Below, piece after piece: positions 25,814-36,318 of a stretch of 64,000 bases of DNA. The stretch is from NCBI RefSeq assembly GCF_013408295.1, contig NZ_JACBYQ010000002.1, positions 1,413,250-1,477,249 of the forward strand. The letters are read 5' to 3'. Each line of letters begins with the position of its first letter. Within the stretch, counting starts at the first letter, position 1. The stretch is from Psychromicrobium silvestre (GTDB lineage Bacteria; Actinomycetota; Actinomycetes; Actinomycetales; Micrococcaceae). Position numbers and translations under genes: made by a program. Under the pieces are notes generated by a model. It was not told the DNA's origin and searched no databases. It was given only the letters and a program-made list of their open reading frames with translations.

Positions 25814-26172
25814 TCGTGGATGGCTGGTTCATTGCCTCCCTGGTCGTCGGCTTGGCTTCCACGGTGATCTGTTTCGGTGCGGCAGCGCTCAAAAAAGGGC
25901 CAAACGATGTGACCATCCTCTCGGTGGCTGCCGTGGAGTTGTTTCTGCTGGTTTTCCTGGTGGCGAGCATTGTCCGGCAGGGCGGCGGCGAGCAGATTCA
26001 GGGCGAGCCTTGGGAGTTCTGGGGTTATTTGATCACCGCCGTGGTGATCCCGATTGGCGGAGTCTGGTGGTCCTTGTTGGAGCGCAGTCGCTGGAGCAAT
26101 GTGGTGTTGGGCTCCGTGGGGTTGATCGCGATCGTGATGATGTACCGGATGAATCAGATTTGGTTCGGCTAA
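25810..26172 (+). CDS. Small four-helix membrane protein
   Basis: The 120-residue protein is almost wholly hydrophobic, with about four transmembrane helices (near residues 5-25, 33-55, 68-90 and 97-115). Charged loops include 'RQGGGEQIQGEPWEF' and 'LERSRWSN'. No catalytic motif is visible. It overlaps truB by 4 bases, so the two are cotranslated. Similar small membrane proteins of unknown role occur downstream of truB in Arthrobacter-like genomes, which I state from general knowledge. Confidence 0.75.
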   Translation: MIVDGWFIASLVVGLASTVICFGAAALKKGPNDVTILSVAAVELFLLVFLVASIVRQGGGEQIQGEPWEFWGYLITAVVIPIGGVWWSLLERSRWSNVVLGSVGLIAIVMMYRMNQIWFG

Positions 26173-26203
26173 TGGCGGACTTGAGTAGCGAACAGGACAA
26201 AAG

Positions 26204-26623
26204 ATGAGCGATTCGACGAGCAGCCGGGCGAGCGGTCCGGGCCGGATCTTGATTGCGGTGTACGGGGTGTTTGCACTGGCCGCGACGGCGCGGGCTGGCT
26301 ATCAGATTGCCACTAAGTTCTCCGAAGCACCCACCGCCTATCTCCTCTCTGCACTGGCAGCGGTGGTCTATGTCGCGGCGACTATCTCTTTGGCCAAGCG
26401 TGGGCTGCGCTGGTACTGGGCTTCAGTGATTGCGGTCTCGGTGGAGCTGCTGGGCGTGCTCGTGGTGGGCGCACTCAGCCTGCTAGACGCCAAAGCTTTT
26501 CCGCACGATACGGTGTGGAGCGTTTTCGGCCGGGGCTACGGCTTCGTACCCTTGCTGCTGCCCGTATTGGGGCTGATCTGGCTGTACCGGAAGCGGCCAT
26601 CCGCGGTTGCTAGTGCTGAGTGA
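26204..26623 (+). CDS. Small four-helix membrane protein
   Basis: The 139-residue protein has a short Ser-rich N-terminus and about four hydrophobic helices ('ILIAVYGVFALAATARAGYQIA', 'YLLSALAAVVYVAATISLA', 'WASVIAVSVELLGVLVVGALS', 'FVPLLLPVLGLIWLYRKRP'). There is no recognisable domain beyond a hydrophobic bundle. Only 31 bases separate it from the previous membrane protein gene, and the GNAT gene begins inside its 3' end, so the group from truB on reads as one operon. The function is unknown. Confidence 0.75.
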   Translation: MSDSTSSRASGPGRILIAVYGVFALAATARAGYQIATKFSEAPTAYLLSALAAVVYVAATISLAKRGLRWYWASVIAVSVELLGVLVVGALSLLDAKAFPHDTVWSVFGRGYGFVPLLLPVLGLIWLYRKRPSAVASAE

Positions 26624-27749
26624 CCAGGTGCTGCGCCCGCTCGAAGTCTCGGACGCCGAGGCTTACGCGCGACTACTCAGAGACCCAGAGGTGGTCTATT
26701 GGACCGGTTCCGATCCGCGTATCGGCGTAGATCAAGCTGTCGAGCTGATCCTCGATCGAGGAGTCCCGCGCTGGGCGATTTATCTACCGGATACCCAAGC
26801 ATTACTCGGAGTTCTTTCCTTACGCACGGTCAATGACCGGACCGGCTCACTGAGTATCAAACTGGCAGCCGAGGCACGGGGACGAGGTCTGGCAACCAGA
26901 GCCGTGGCAGAACTCATTGAGTGGGCTTTCGACGAGGCTGACTTCGAACTACTGCACTGGCCCGCCGCCGTCGGCAATGAACCGAGTCGTCGGCTTGCCG
27001 AGCGATCGGGCTTCCGGTTGGATGGAACGATCCGGGGCCAGAATCGAGCCGGTGGAGAACGCGCCGATGGCTGGATTTTTAGCCGTCACCGAGAAGACGT
27101 AGTAGGGGAGAAGATGACCGAGCAGAACAGCCAGCAGCACGCTGCCGAAGCAACGATAGCTCCGGTGGTGCCCAAGCTGAGCGACGGAGTAATCACGTTG
27201 CGTGGATTGGAGCTTGCCGACGCGGAGCAGGTGGCTGCCAACTGCCAGGACCCGGCAGCGCAGCGCTGGCTGCCCGCGCTGCCGAATCCCTATACTCTCC
27301 AGGACGCGCAAACCTTCATCAAGGACTTCGCCCAGGCGGGATGGCTGAATGGAGAGCGGCAGACCTTTGCGGTAGCGGATAACGCGAGTGGAAACTTTAT
27401 CGGCACCATTGACTTACACCTCTTCCGCGCCAGCACCGCCGAGCTGGGCATCAATATCGGGCCGGGCGCCCGGGGGAGCGGGACAGCACTGCGGGCCGTC
27501 CAGGTGCTGGTTGATTACGCCTTCAACGGCCTGAACCTCCAACACCTGTACTGGCGGGCCGAGGTGCCCAACTGGGCTAGCCGGAAGCTCGCTTGGAAGG
27601 CAGGCTTCCGGCTGGAGGCAACACTGCGATCCTTTGGCGAGAACAAAGGTGAAGCGGTGGACATGTGGCTACTCTCGTTGGCCAGCGGAGAGCAAGGTGA
27701 ACCGCAGGAAGAATGGGCTGGGCCGGTGCAGCCCGAACCTAGGTTATGA
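26613..27749 (+). CDS. Double GNAT (RimJ/RimL-type) acetyltransferase
   Basis: One frame of about 378 residues holds two GNAT domains in tandem. The first (about 1-165) has 'SIKLAAEARGRGLATRAVAELIEWAF' and 'NEPSRRLAERSGFRLDGTIRG'. The second (about 185-365) has 'GINIGPGARGSGTALRAVQVLVDYAF' and 'NWASRKLAWKAGFRLEATLRSFG'. Both keep the acetyl-CoA loop (R/G-x-x-G-x-G/A). An ATG at 27114, preceded by AGGGGAG, lies exactly between the domains, so the second could also be made alone (211 residues). The start is uncertain: GTG 26613 or TTG 26607, both without a good ribosome-binding site. RimJ/RimL relatives acetylate ribosomal protein N-termini or small amines. Confidence 0.82.
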   Translation: MLSDQVLRPLEVSDAEAYARLLRDPEVVYWTGSDPRIGVDQAVELILDRGVPRWAIYLPDTQALLGVLSLRTVNDRTGSLSIKLAAEARGRGLATRAVAELIEWAFDEADFELLHWPAAVGNEPSRRLAERSGFRLDGTIRGQNRAGGERADGWIFSRHREDVVGEKMTEQNSQQHAAEATIAPVVPKLSDGVITLRGLELADAEQVAANCQDPAAQRWLPALPNPYTLQDAQTFIKDFAQAGWLNGERQTFAVADNASGNFIGTIDLHLFRASTAELGINIGPGARGSGTALRAVQVLVDYAFNGLNLQHLYWRAEVPNWASRKLAWKAGFRLEATLRSFGENKGEAVDMWLLSLASGEQGEPQEEWAGPVQPEPRL

Positions 27750-27755
27750 AAACGA

Positions 27756-28871
<1,116 letters not shown>

Positions 28872-28897
28872 CTAGCCGATTGTGGAAGGACCAGCAG

Positions 28898-29443
28898 ATG
28901 AGCGAATCAGTATTTCCCGAGGAAACCCCCTCCGAGGATGCATCGGCTGCGGATGCCAGCTCGATCGAACCCGCCCCAGACGAAACCAGCAGCACCGAGG
29001 CTGCCGAATCCCGTGCGGACTGGAAAGTTTTCCGTCTTGTAGTTGCCCTGCTGGGCCTGGTGATCGTGGGCTTCGGACTGTTCGATCTCTTCACCGGCAC
29101 CAGCGGACTGCCGGATGCGATCAGCGAGAAAAACGCCACTCTGGAAAGCAATTACCGGTTCTTGGCCGCCTTGATGGTTGGCGTCGGTGCCGCGTTCATC
29201 GCCATTGCGATCAAGTTCACGTGGGCGAATGTGTTGATCTTCGTTTGCGCCACCATCTTCCTCGGCGGCCTGGCACGGGTGGTCTCCTGGGCGATCAGCG
29301 GGCTGCCCAATGTGCTGATGATCTTGCTGATGATTATCGAACTCGTGGTGCCGCCGGTCATCGCGGTCTGGTACTTGTGGATCAACCGCACACAGAAGCT
29401 GCGGGAGACCTACCGGGGCATGGGAGCGCTGCCGAAGCAGTAA
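28898..29443 (+). CDS. DUF4345-like four-helix membrane protein
   Basis: The 181-residue protein has an acidic Ser/Glu/Ala-rich N-terminus (about 40 residues), then four membrane helices. Between helices 1 and 2 the loop 'DLFTGTSGLPDAISEKNATLESNYRFLAALMVGVGAAF' resembles DUF4345 proteins. A basic C-terminal tail follows ('RTQKLRETYRGMGALPKQ'). ATG 28898 is preceded by GGAAGGA. It lies between divergent mdh and codirectional ribF, with only 10 bases to ribF. The function is unknown; the DUF assignment is tentative. Confidence 0.6.
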   Translation: MSESVFPEETPSEDASAADASSIEPAPDETSSTEAAESRADWKVFRLVVALLGLVIVGFGLFDLFTGTSGLPDAISEKNATLESNYRFLAALMVGVGAAFIAIAIKFTWANVLIFVCATIFLGGLARVVSWAISGLPNVLMILLMIIELVVPPVIAVWYLWINRTQKLRETYRGMGALPKQ

Positions 29444-29453
29444 TCTGAGATAC

Positions 29454-30434
29454 GTGCAATATTTCAACGGCCTTGCCGAAGTGCCTGCAGACTTCGGCCC
29501 CTCAGTGGTGACCCTTGGCAATTTCGACGGCGTCCACCGCGGTCATCAGGAAGTGCTCAGTCAGTTGGTGCTCACCGCCCAAAAGCGGGATGCTCGGGCG
29601 GTAGCGATCACTTTTGACCCGCCGCCCGCACAGGTGCACCGGCCCAAGAGTGCACCAGCCCAGATCATGAGTCTGCAAGACCGGCTGGCGATTATGGCTG
29701 GAACCGGCCTCGACGCCGTCCTGGTGTTGAACTACACCTTGGAGTTCGCCCAGCAAAGCGCTGAGGAGTTCGTCCGCTCCACCTTCGTGGAAGCTTTGCG
29801 AGCCGCTGTTGTGGTGGTGGGCCACGATGTACGTTTTGGCCGCGACAATGCTGGCGATCTTTCCACCATGCAGGAGCTAGGCGAGAAGTATGGTTTCCAC
29901 GTCGAGGTGATCAAGGAGTTCGGCGACGACCGTCGTTGTTCCTCCACCTGGGTCCGTGAGGCTCTGCAGCGTGGCGAAGTGGGAACGGCGGCAGAGGTAC
30001 TGGGCCGTCCGCATCATATGCGCGGAGAAGTGGTGCACGGGGCTGCCCGCGGCCGCGAGCTGGGATTCCCCACCGCCAATTTGGCCGCCGACGCTTCCGG
30101 TTTCATCCCGGCGGACGGCATCTACGCAGGCTGGCTGATCGATCAAGCTGGGGTGCGCTGGCCTGCTGCTATCTCGGTGGGTAGCAATCCAACCTTCGAG
30201 GGCGTGAGCAGGCAGGTCGAGGCGCATGTTCTGGACCGGCCGGAGGAGGCAGTGGAGGAATTCGATCTCTACGGACAGTTCGTCACGGTCGAGTTCGTCG
30301 AACGGCTGCGGGGGATGGTTGCCTACACCGGCCCCGAAGCCCTGGTTGAGCAGATGTGCAAGGACGTAGAGCAAGCCCGGGCTCTGCTCTCCCGCGACAC
30401 CCGTGACGGCGATACGCGCGAGTTCGCTTCCTAG
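29454..30434 (+). CDS. ribF: Bifunctional riboflavin kinase / FAD synthetase
   Basis: Converts riboflavin to FMN and FAD. The 326-residue protein has an N-terminal adenylyltransferase ('LGNFDGVHRGHQEVLSQLV', 'RCSSTWVREALQRGEV') and a C-terminal riboflavin kinase ('GRELGFPTANLAADASGFIPADGIYAGWL', 'EAHVLDRPEEAVEEFDLYGQFVTVEFVERLRGMVAY'). GTG 29454 is the family start. The last codons (residues DTREFAS) and the stop lie inside repeat B1, so the C-terminal tip seems to derive from the repeat. There is no room for an FMN riboswitch upstream. Confidence 0.96.
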   Translation: MQYFNGLAEVPADFGPSVVTLGNFDGVHRGHQEVLSQLVLTAQKRDARAVAITFDPPPAQVHRPKSAPAQIMSLQDRLAIMAGTGLDAVLVLNYTLEFAQQSAEEFVRSTFVEALRAAVVVVGHDVRFGRDNAGDLSTMQELGEKYGFHVEVIKEFGDDRRCSSTWVREALQRGEVGTAAEVLGRPHHMRGEVVHGAARGRELGFPTANLAADASGFIPADGIYAGWLIDQAGVRWPAAISVGSNPTFEGVSRQVEAHVLDRPEEAVEEFDLYGQFVTVEFVERLRGMVAYTGPEALVEQMCKDVEQARALLSRDTRDGDTREFAS

Positions 30435-30508
30435 TCTCGGGTTCGCCCGTCTTAACAGGCGATCCCGAGAGGCAAGCGCGAACTCGCGGCATAACGCGAA
30501 CTCGCGGG
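30417..30508. repeat. Palindromic repeat family B, copy 1
   Basis: The outer arms contain CGCGAGTTCGC (30418-30428) and GCGAACTCGCG (30478-30488), with a further GCGAACTCGCGG at about 30496-30507. Inside, CTCGGG-T-TCGCC pairs with GGCGA-T-CCCGAG around a 10-base loop. Copy 2 is at 42222-42295. The left arm overlaps the ribF 3' end. Confidence 0.8.
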
Positions 30509-30710
30509 ACAGTGCGGTGGGAGGGGCCGCTGTTTCGACATAACCTTCACCCGCAGAGTAAACTGGAACGGTAAATCCGGCTGCAGTCCGTGGCGGCTGG
30601 GTTTCCTGGTGTCCGAGTGCCGTCCGCGCGAGCTGACGACAGTATCGGGCAGCTCGCACCCGTTGACGAAGGGTCAAAAGGGATTCACGGCACAACTCAA
30701 GGAGTTACCT

Positions 30711-30980
30711 GTGGCATTAGAAGCCGCTGTTAAGCAAGAAATCATCAAGGAATACGCCACCGGCGAAGGTGACACCGGCTCGCCGGAGGTCCAGGTTGCA
30801 ATGCTCTCCAAGCGCATTTCCGATCTGACCGAACACCTTAAGGTTCACAAGCATGATCACCACACCCGTCGTGGTCTGATGGCCCTGGTTGGCCGTCGCA
30901 AGCGCTTGCTGAGCTACTTGAAAGATACTGATATCACTCGCTACCGTGCGCTCATCGAGCGCCTCGGCCTGCGTCGATAA
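30711..30980 (+). CDS. rpsO: 30S ribosomal protein S15
   Basis: Binds the central domain of 16S rRNA. The 89-residue protein has the full S15 sequence pattern: '[58 protein letters not shown]' contains the conserved 'TGSPEVQ', '[11 protein letters not shown]' and 'RRKRLL'. It starts at GTG 30711 behind AAGGAG; the upstream in-frame stretch is non-coding leader. It lies between ribF and pnp as in most bacteria and ends at a strong hairpin. Confidence 0.97.
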   Translation: MALEAAVKQEIIKEYATGEGDTGSPEVQVAMLSKRISDLTEHLKVHKHDHHTRRGLMALVGRRKRLLSYLKDTDITRYRALIERLGLRR

Positions 30981-30989
30981 CATGCTTTT

Positions 30990-31023
30990 CAGGGCCGCAT
31001 TCCGGGGACGGAATGCGGCCCTG
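30990..31023 (+). terminator. Strong hairpin after rpsO
   Basis: A 15-bp perfect stem, CAGGGCCGCATTCCG (30990-31004) with its complement at 31009-31023, is closed by a GGGA tetraloop of the stable GNRA type. It starts 10 bases after the rpsO stop. No long U-run follows, so it may work as a terminator/attenuator or as a processing and stability element before pnp. Confidence 0.75.
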
Positions 31024-31161
31024 CTTAGATCAAAGAAAAATTATTAGGCGGGCACGCCGGACGCAGGAACATTCGCGGTCCTCGGTAGTGACCTCCGGAT
31101 CCTGACATCAGGATTCCGTGGGTCTCGATCGAAGACCGGGTGTCTCGAACGGCCGGTATGC

Positions 31162-31184
31162 CCTCCGTCGAACAGAAACGGAGG
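31162..31184 (+). promoter_or_regulatory. pnp leader hairpin that covers the Shine-Dalgarno sequence
   Basis: CCTCCGT (31162-31168) is fully complementary to ACGGAGG (31178-31184) with a 9-base loop. The 3' arm holds GGAGG, the pnp ribosome-binding site, 9 bases before ATG 31194. A second hairpin with TCCTGA/TCAGGA arms lies upstream near 31096-31109. Translational control of pnp is inferred. Confidence 0.6.
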
Positions 31185-31193
31185 TGACTCTCT

Positions 31194-33437
31194 ATGGAGG
31201 GTCCCGAAATCCAATTCGCCGAAGCCGTGATCGATAACGGTCGCTTTGGCAAACGCACTATCCGCTTTGAAACCGGTCGGCTCGCGCAGCAGGCTGCCGG
31301 TGCAGCGATGGTTTACATCGATGACGACACCGCCTTGCTGTCCGCAACCACTGCGGGCAAGCAGCCGCGCGAAGGCTTCGACTTCTTCCCGCTGACCGTG
31401 GATGTGGAAGAGCGGATGTACGCCGCTGGCCGCATCCCCGGATCGTTCTTCCGTCGTGAAGGCCGCCCCTCCACCGAAGCGATTCTGGCTTGCCGCCTGA
31501 TGGACCGCCCGCTGCGCCCGGCCTTCGTGAAGGGCTTGCGCAACGAGGTCCAGATCGTGGTCACCGTGCTGGCGATCAACCCGGACGAACTGTACGACGT
31601 GGTCGCTATCAACGCCTCCTCGATGTCCACTCAGCTTTCCGGTCTGCCGTTCTCCGGCCCGATCGGCGGCGTTCGCGTTGCTTTGATCGAAGACCAGTGG
31701 GTAGCGTTCCCGCGCCACTCCGAGATGGAAAAAGCCGTCTTCAACATGGTGGTTGCTGGCAGGGTTGCCGGTGACGACGTCGCCATCATGATGGTTGAGG
31801 CCGAAGCCACCGACAACTCCTGGAACTTGATCAAGGAAAACGGTGCCACCGCGCCGACCGAAGAGATCGTTTCCGAGGGCCTGGAAGCTGCCAAGCCGTT
31901 CATCAAGGCACTGTGCGAGGCTCAGGCCGATTTGGCTGCCCGCGCCGCCAAGCCAACCGTTGAGTTCCCGATCTTCCTGGATTACCAGGATGACGTGTAC
32001 GCAGCCGTTGACGCTGCTGCCGCCGCCAAGCTCACCGAGGTCTTCCAGATCGCGGATAAGCAGGAGCGCGACAACGCCTCCGACGCGCTCAAGGACGAGG
32101 TCATTGCTAACCTTGCCGGTCAGTTCGAAGGCCGCGAAAAGGAGCTTTCCGCTGCTTTCCGCTCGGTCACCAAGCAGGTTGTGCGTCAGCGCATCCTCAA
32201 GGACCAGATCCGCATCGACGGCCGTGGCCTGACGGACATCCGCCAGCTCACCGCCGAGGTCGAGGTACTGCCTCGGGTTCACGGCTCGGCTATCTTCGAG
32301 CGTGGCGAGACCCAGATCATGGGCGTCACCACCTTGAACATGCTCAAGATGGAACAGCAGATTGATTCGCTCTCGCCGGTAACCCGCAAGCGTTACATGC
32401 ACAACTACAACTTCCCGCCGTACTCCACCGGTGAAACCGGCCGGGTGGGTTCGCCCAAGCGCCGCGAAATCGGCCACGGTGCTCTCGCTGAGCGCGCCCT
32501 GGTTCCGGTGCTGCCCTCGCGTGAAGAGTTCCCTTACGCGATCCGTCAGGTCTCCGAGGCTCTCGGCTCCAACGGTTCGACGTCGATGGGCTCGGTCTGT
32601 GCTTCCACCCTGTCGCTACTCAACGCCGGTGTGCCGCTCAAGGCTCCGGTGGCCGGTATTGCGATGGGCTTGGTCTCCGACCAGGTCGATGGCCAGACCC
32701 GCTACGCCGCGCTGACCGATATCCTCGGTGCCGAAGATGCTTTCGGTGACATGGACTTCAAGGTGGCCGGTACTTCCGAGTTCGTCACCGCGATCCAGCT
32801 CGACACCAAGCTCGACGGCATCCCGGCCTCCGTGCTGGCTGCCGCGCTCAAGCAGGCTCGTGAAGCCCGCTTGCACATCCTGGGCGTGCTGAACGCCGCG
32901 ATTGACGTACCGGACGAGCTCTCCGAGTTCGCGCCTCGCGTTATCGCGGTCAAGATCCCGGTTGACAAGATCGGCGAGGTCATTGGGCCCAAGGGCAAGA
33001 TGATCAACCAGATCCAGGAGGACACCGGCGCGGACATCTCGATCGAGGATGACGGCACGGTGTACATCGGCGCGACCAACGGTCCTTCGGCCGATGCCGC
33101 CCGCTCCGCGATCAACGCGATCGCCAACCCGCAGGTCCCCGAGATCGGCGAGCGTTACCTGGGCACCGTGGTGAAGACCACGACCTTCGGTGCTTTCATC
33201 TCGCTCACCCCGGGCAAGGACGGGCTGCTGCACGTCACCGAGCTGCGCAAGATCAACGATGGCAAGCGCGTGGACAACGTCGATGACGTGGTCTCCGTTG
33301 GCCAGAAGATCCAGGTGGAAATCACCAAGATCGACGACCGTGGAAAGCTTTCGCTCTCCCCGGTGATCGCGGAGTCTGACACGGAATCGGCTGCCACTGA
33401 AGAGGCCACCGAAACCGCTGAAGTTGCGGCTAACTAA
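31194..33437 (+). CDS. pnp: Polyribonucleotide nucleotidyltransferase (PNPase)
   Basis: Phosphorolytic 3'-5' exoribonuclease of mRNA decay and, in actinobacteria, a poly(A)-like tail synthase. The 747-residue protein has two RNase PH domains ('[30 protein letters not shown]' and '[17 protein letters not shown]', '[30 protein letters not shown]'). A KH domain follows ('[22 protein letters not shown]', from residue 596), then an S1 domain ('[33 protein letters not shown]') and an acidic tail. The ribosome-binding site is in a leader hairpin. The M16 peptidase gene starts 14 bases before its stop. Confidence 0.98.
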   Translation: MEGPEIQFAEAVIDNGRFGKRTIRFETGRLAQQAAGAAMVYIDDDTALLSATTAGKQPREGFDFFPLTVDVEERMYAAGRIPGSFFRREGRPSTEAILACRLMDRPLRPAFVKGLRNEVQIVVTVLAINPDELYDVVAINASSMSTQLSGLPFSGPIGGVRVALIEDQWVAFPRHSEMEKAVFNMVVAGRVAGDDVAIMMVEAEATDNSWNLIKENGATAPTEEIVSEGLEAAKPFIKALCEAQADLAARAAKPTVEFPIFLDYQDDVYAAVDAAAAAKLTEVFQIADKQERDNASDALKDEVIANLAGQFEGREKELSAAFRSVTKQVVRQRILKDQIRIDGRGLTDIRQLTAEVEVLPRVHGSAIFERGETQIMGVTTLNMLKMEQQIDSLSPVTRKRYMHNYNFPPYSTGETGRVGSPKRREIGHGALAERALVPVLPSREEFPYAIRQVSEALGSNGSTSMGSVCASTLSLLNAGVPLKAPVAGIAMGLVSDQVDGQTRYAALTDILGAEDAFGDMDFKVAGTSEFVTAIQLDTKLDGIPASVLAAALKQAREARLHILGVLNAAIDVPDELSEFAPRVIAVKIPVDKIGEVIGPKGKMINQIQEDTGADISIEDDGTVYIGATNGPSADAARSAINAIANPQVPEIGERYLGTVVKTTTFGAFISLTPGKDGLLHVTELRKINDGKRVDNVDDVVSVGQKIQVEITKIDDRGKLSLSPVIAESDTESAATEEATETAEVAAN

Positions 33438-34818
33438 GCTATTGGCTGAACAACTACCGCTGATCTCCGCCAAGTCCTTGCAAGGCGAGCAGTCCTTGCC
33501 GGGCCAGGCACCCGTCAGCCAGCTAGTCTCCGGGGAACCGGGCGGCGCCGTCGTGCGCCGCTCGGTTCTACCCGGCGGTGTGCGGGTGCTGACGGAATCG
33601 ATGCCTGGTCAACGCAGCGCGACGATCGGCTTTTGGGTTGGTGTTGGCTCTCGGGACGAAGCCGAGAGCCAACACGGCTCAACCCACTTTTTGGAACATC
33701 TGCTCTTCAAAGGAACTTCTCGGCGCACCGCCTTGGAGATCGCCTCCGCCTTTGACGAGGTGGGCGGTGAGTCCAATGCGGCCACCGCAAAAGAGAGCAC
33801 CTGCTACTACGCCCGGGTGCTGGACAGCGATGTCTCGATGGCAATCGAAGTGATTGCCGATATGGTTACCTCCGCGGTGCTGGATCCTCAAGAGCTCGAA
33901 GCCGAGCGTGAGGTTATCCTGGAAGAAATCGCGATGGATAGCGACGACCCCACAGACGTGGCACATGAGAAATTTGTCGCGGCAGTGCTGGGCATCCATC
34001 CGCTAGGCAGGCCCATTGGTGGCACTCCAGAAGCTATCCGGGCAGTTTCCCGAGACTCGGTCTGGGAGCACTACCGGCGCTACTATCGTCCCGAAGAACT
34101 GGTGATCACCGCTGCTGGCGGACTGGACCATGATGATGTCTGTGCGCAGGTGCTGGAAGCGCTGCGAAAGGCCGGCTGGAGCCTTGATCCCCAAGCAACC
34201 CCGGTAGCCCGGCGGGACACCAATCTCGTTTCGATCAATGGTTCTGCGGGCCTGCAAGTGGTGCCGCGCCAGGTGGAGCAAGCCAATATCATCCTCGGCT
34301 GCCCCTCGATTGTGGCCACCGATGAACGACGCTTCGTGATGAGCTTGCTGAACGCCATTCTGGGCGGCGGCATGTCCTCCCGACTTTTCCAAGAGATCCG
34401 GGAGAAGCGCGGTCTGGTCTATTCCACCTACTCCTTCGCCTCCGCCTACGCGGATGCAGGCTACTTCGGCATGTACGCGGGTTGTGCTCCGCAAAAGGTA
34501 CAACAGGTGCTTTCGCTCCTGGTGGCCGAGCTGGAGAAGCTTGCCGCTGAGGGAGTTACCGATCAGGAACTGAAGAAAGCCATTGGACAGTTGTCCGGTG
34601 GAATTGTGCTGGCTCTGGAGGACACCGGATCACGGATGTCCAGATTAGGCCGGGCCGAATTGGTCTCTGGCGAGTTCTTGGATATCGATCAAACCCTGGA
34701 CCGGATTCGCGCGGTGACCGCCGCGCAGGTCCAAGAACTGGCGCAAGAACTAGCTGCCGCTCCGCGTACGGTGACCGTCGTCGGTCCCTTCGAGGAAACC
34801 GAGACTTTCGAACTCTGA
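33424..34818 (+). CDS. M16 family zinc peptidase (processing-peptidase-like)
   Basis: The 464-residue single-chain member of the pitrilysin/mitochondrial processing peptidase family carries the inverted zinc motif HFLEH (residues 88-92; H-x-x-E-H) and the downstream Glu-rich helix '[18 protein letters not shown]' that supplies the third ligand. The C-terminal half has the '[25 protein letters not shown]' substrate-binding segment. TTG 33424 overlaps pnp by 14 bases; TTG 33442 is an alternative. The gene follows pnp throughout actinobacteria. No signal peptide is seen, so it is cytoplasmic; its peptide substrates are unknown. Confidence 0.92.
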   Translation: MRLTKLLAEQLPLISAKSLQGEQSLPGQAPVSQLVSGEPGGAVVRRSVLPGGVRVLTESMPGQRSATIGFWVGVGSRDEAESQHGSTHFLEHLLFKGTSRRTALEIASAFDEVGGESNAATAKESTCYYARVLDSDVSMAIEVIADMVTSAVLDPQELEAEREVILEEIAMDSDDPTDVAHEKFVAAVLGIHPLGRPIGGTPEAIRAVSRDSVWEHYRRYYRPEELVITAAGGLDHDDVCAQVLEALRKAGWSLDPQATPVARRDTNLVSINGSAGLQVVPRQVEQANIILGCPSIVATDERRFVMSLLNAILGGGMSSRLFQEIREKRGLVYSTYSFASAYADAGYFGMYAGCAPQKVQQVLSLLVAELEKLAAEGVTDQELKKAIGQLSGGIVLALEDTGSRMSRLGRAELVSGEFLDIDQTLDRIRAVTAAQVQELAQELAAAPRTVTVVGPFEETETFEL

Positions 34819-34890
34819 GACAGCTCCGAGACAGCCCTGAGTAGCTAGGCTGAGTAACTATCCTTGGGTAACTGCCAAAGGCGGAGTGTG

Positions 34891-35157
34891 CTAGCCGCCA
34901 GCGAAGGGTGGCAGCACGTCGATCAGATCCTCGTTCCGAACCACTGTTGCCAACTCTCGCAGCGCCACCTCGTTGCGCAGAAAAGAACAGCGTCCTAGCA
35001 GCTCGGCGAGCGCTGGGACGCCGACACTAGCCGGGGAGGGGTGCCTCCTAGCCAGTTGCTCCAGCAGCTCGGAGAACGGCAGCGGAGCGGGCAAATCAAG
35101 GGTTTCCTGCTCGATTCCGGTAGCTGCCCGCGCAGCGGCGAAGTAACTGATAATCAC
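34891..35157 (-). CDS. moaD: Molybdopterin synthase small subunit MoaD
   Basis: Sulfur carrier that donates its C-terminal thiocarboxylate to form molybdopterin. The 88-residue ubiquitin-like protein ends in 'VLPPFAGG', the required Gly-Gly tail, and shows 'VIISYFAAARAATG' and 'LIDVLPPFAGG' strands. I set the start at GTG 35157, two bases after the moaA stop; the upstream extension is moaA sequence in another frame. It works with MoaE, encoded 7 kb away at the other end of the cofactor island, and needs adenylation by a MoeB-type enzyme, which is not in this window. Confidence 0.92.
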   Translation of the reverse strand: MIISYFAAARAATGIEQETLDLPAPLPFSELLEQLARRHPSPASVGVPALAELLGRCSFLRNEVALRELATVVRNEDLIDVLPPFAGG

Positions 35158-35159
35158 CT

Positions 35160-36227
35160 TCAGCCGCCGATCGCGCTCATGCTGCGGTCGGACTGAACGT
35201 AGTCGGCGGAATCCAGGCCCACATGATCCATGCCGTGCGCCTTGGGCTTGGCCCACATGGCCTGCTTCCAGCGCTCGGCTATCGCCTCGTCGTCGGCTCC
35301 GGAGCGCAATAGATCCAGCAGGTCCACCTCCTCGCGGGAGAATAGGCAGCTCATTACCTTACCCTCGGCCGTGATCCGGGTCCGCCGGCAATCCGCACAG
35401 AATGGTTCGGTAACCGAGGCGATGATCCCCACCGTGCCAAGCAACTCTGCGGAGCCGATCCGGCGAACCTCGAAGCGTTCGGCCGGGGCACCATCACGGT
35501 CCCCGGGATCGGTGGAAAGCTCAAACTGTTCGGAGAGCAGGCTGCGGACCTCGGCGGCCGTGACCATGCCTTCCCTGGTCCAGCCGTGATCGGCGTCCAA
35601 GGGCATCTGCTCAATGAAACGCAGTTCAATTCCACGTTCCAGGCACCAACCCAGCAAACCTGGGGCCTCGGCATCGTTCACTCCGCGCATCAGTACCGCG
35701 TTGACCTTGAGCGGGGTAAGGCCGGCGGAAAGCGCCGCCTCAATGCCTTCAAGTACCTGATCGAGGAAGGGCCGCCGAGTCAGCTGCGCAAAGGTCTCCG
35801 CATGCAGCGAGTCCAGTGAGATATTGATCCGGCTCAGCCCGGCCGCTTTCAAGGCAGCGGCGCGACGGCTCAGACCCACGGCATTACTGGTCATCGAAAT
35901 GGGCAGTTCGGGGTTCTCGGCCCGTAATCCAGCGATAATTTCCACCAGATCTGCCCTGACCAGTGGTTCACCGCCGGTCAGCCGGAGTTCGCGGATACCC
36001 AAATCGGCAACCCCGATCCGGACTAGTCGCTGAATTTCGACGGCGGTCATCACCTGGGACTTCCGCAGCCAGTCAAGGCCCTCGGCGGGCATACAGTAGC
36101 TGCAGCGAAGATTGCACTTATCGGTGAGTGAAATGCGCAGATCGGTGGCCCGCCGACCGAATCGGTCCATCAGCCCTTCCGCCCGCGCGGGCATGCCGAG
36201 CGGGATAGGAGCTGAGCTAAGAACCAT
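35160..36227 (-). CDS. moaA: GTP 3',8-cyclase MoaA (radical SAM)
   Basis: First step of molybdenum cofactor synthesis, acting with MoaC to make cyclic pyranopterin monophosphate. The 355-residue protein has the radical-SAM motif 'CNLRCSYC', 'LTGGEPLVRADL', the second cluster 'CADCRRTRITAEGKVMSC' and the C-terminal 'SAIGG' with the double glycine used in catalysis. It is divergent from modA across 91 bases, with moaD directly downstream. I see no molybdenum cofactor riboswitch in the short leader. Confidence 0.96.
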   Translation of the reverse strand: MVLSSAPIPLGMPARAEGLMDRFGRRATDLRISLTDKCNLRCSYCMPAEGLDWLRKSQVMTAVEIQRLVRIGVADLGIRELRLTGGEPLVRADLVEIIAGLRAENPELPISMTSNAVGLSRRAAALKAAGLSRINISLDSLHAETFAQLTRRPFLDQVLEGIEAALSAGLTPLKVNAVLMRGVNDAEAPGLLGWCLERGIELRFIEQMPLDADHGWTREGMVTAAEVRSLLSEQFELSTDPGDRDGAPAERFEVRRIGSAELLGTVGIIASVTEPFCADCRRTRITAEGKVMSCLFSREEVDLLDLLRSGADDEAIAERWKQAMWAKPKAHGMDHVGLDSADYVQSDRSMSAIGG

Positions 36228-36318
36228 ACCTCTACGCTACGCCACCGGAGCCCACTTGGAGGCGGCTAATCTCCTTCTTGGCTGTGCAGCTTGGCTTTGC
36301 AAAGCATAGGCTCGTGCT

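Noticed and set aside
29444..29453. FMN riboswitch upstream of ribF
   Set aside because: Only 10 bases separate ribF from the previous gene, and no conserved RFN element is seen in the preceding coding sequence.
31044..32477. Minus-strand open frame of 477 codons opposite pnp
   Set aside because: Antisense to the RNase PH domains of pnp; no family motif and no ribosome-binding site.
36228..36318. Possible molybdenum cofactor riboswitch in the moaA-modA gap
   Set aside because: Only 91 bases between divergent starts and no matching multi-stem structure is visible.
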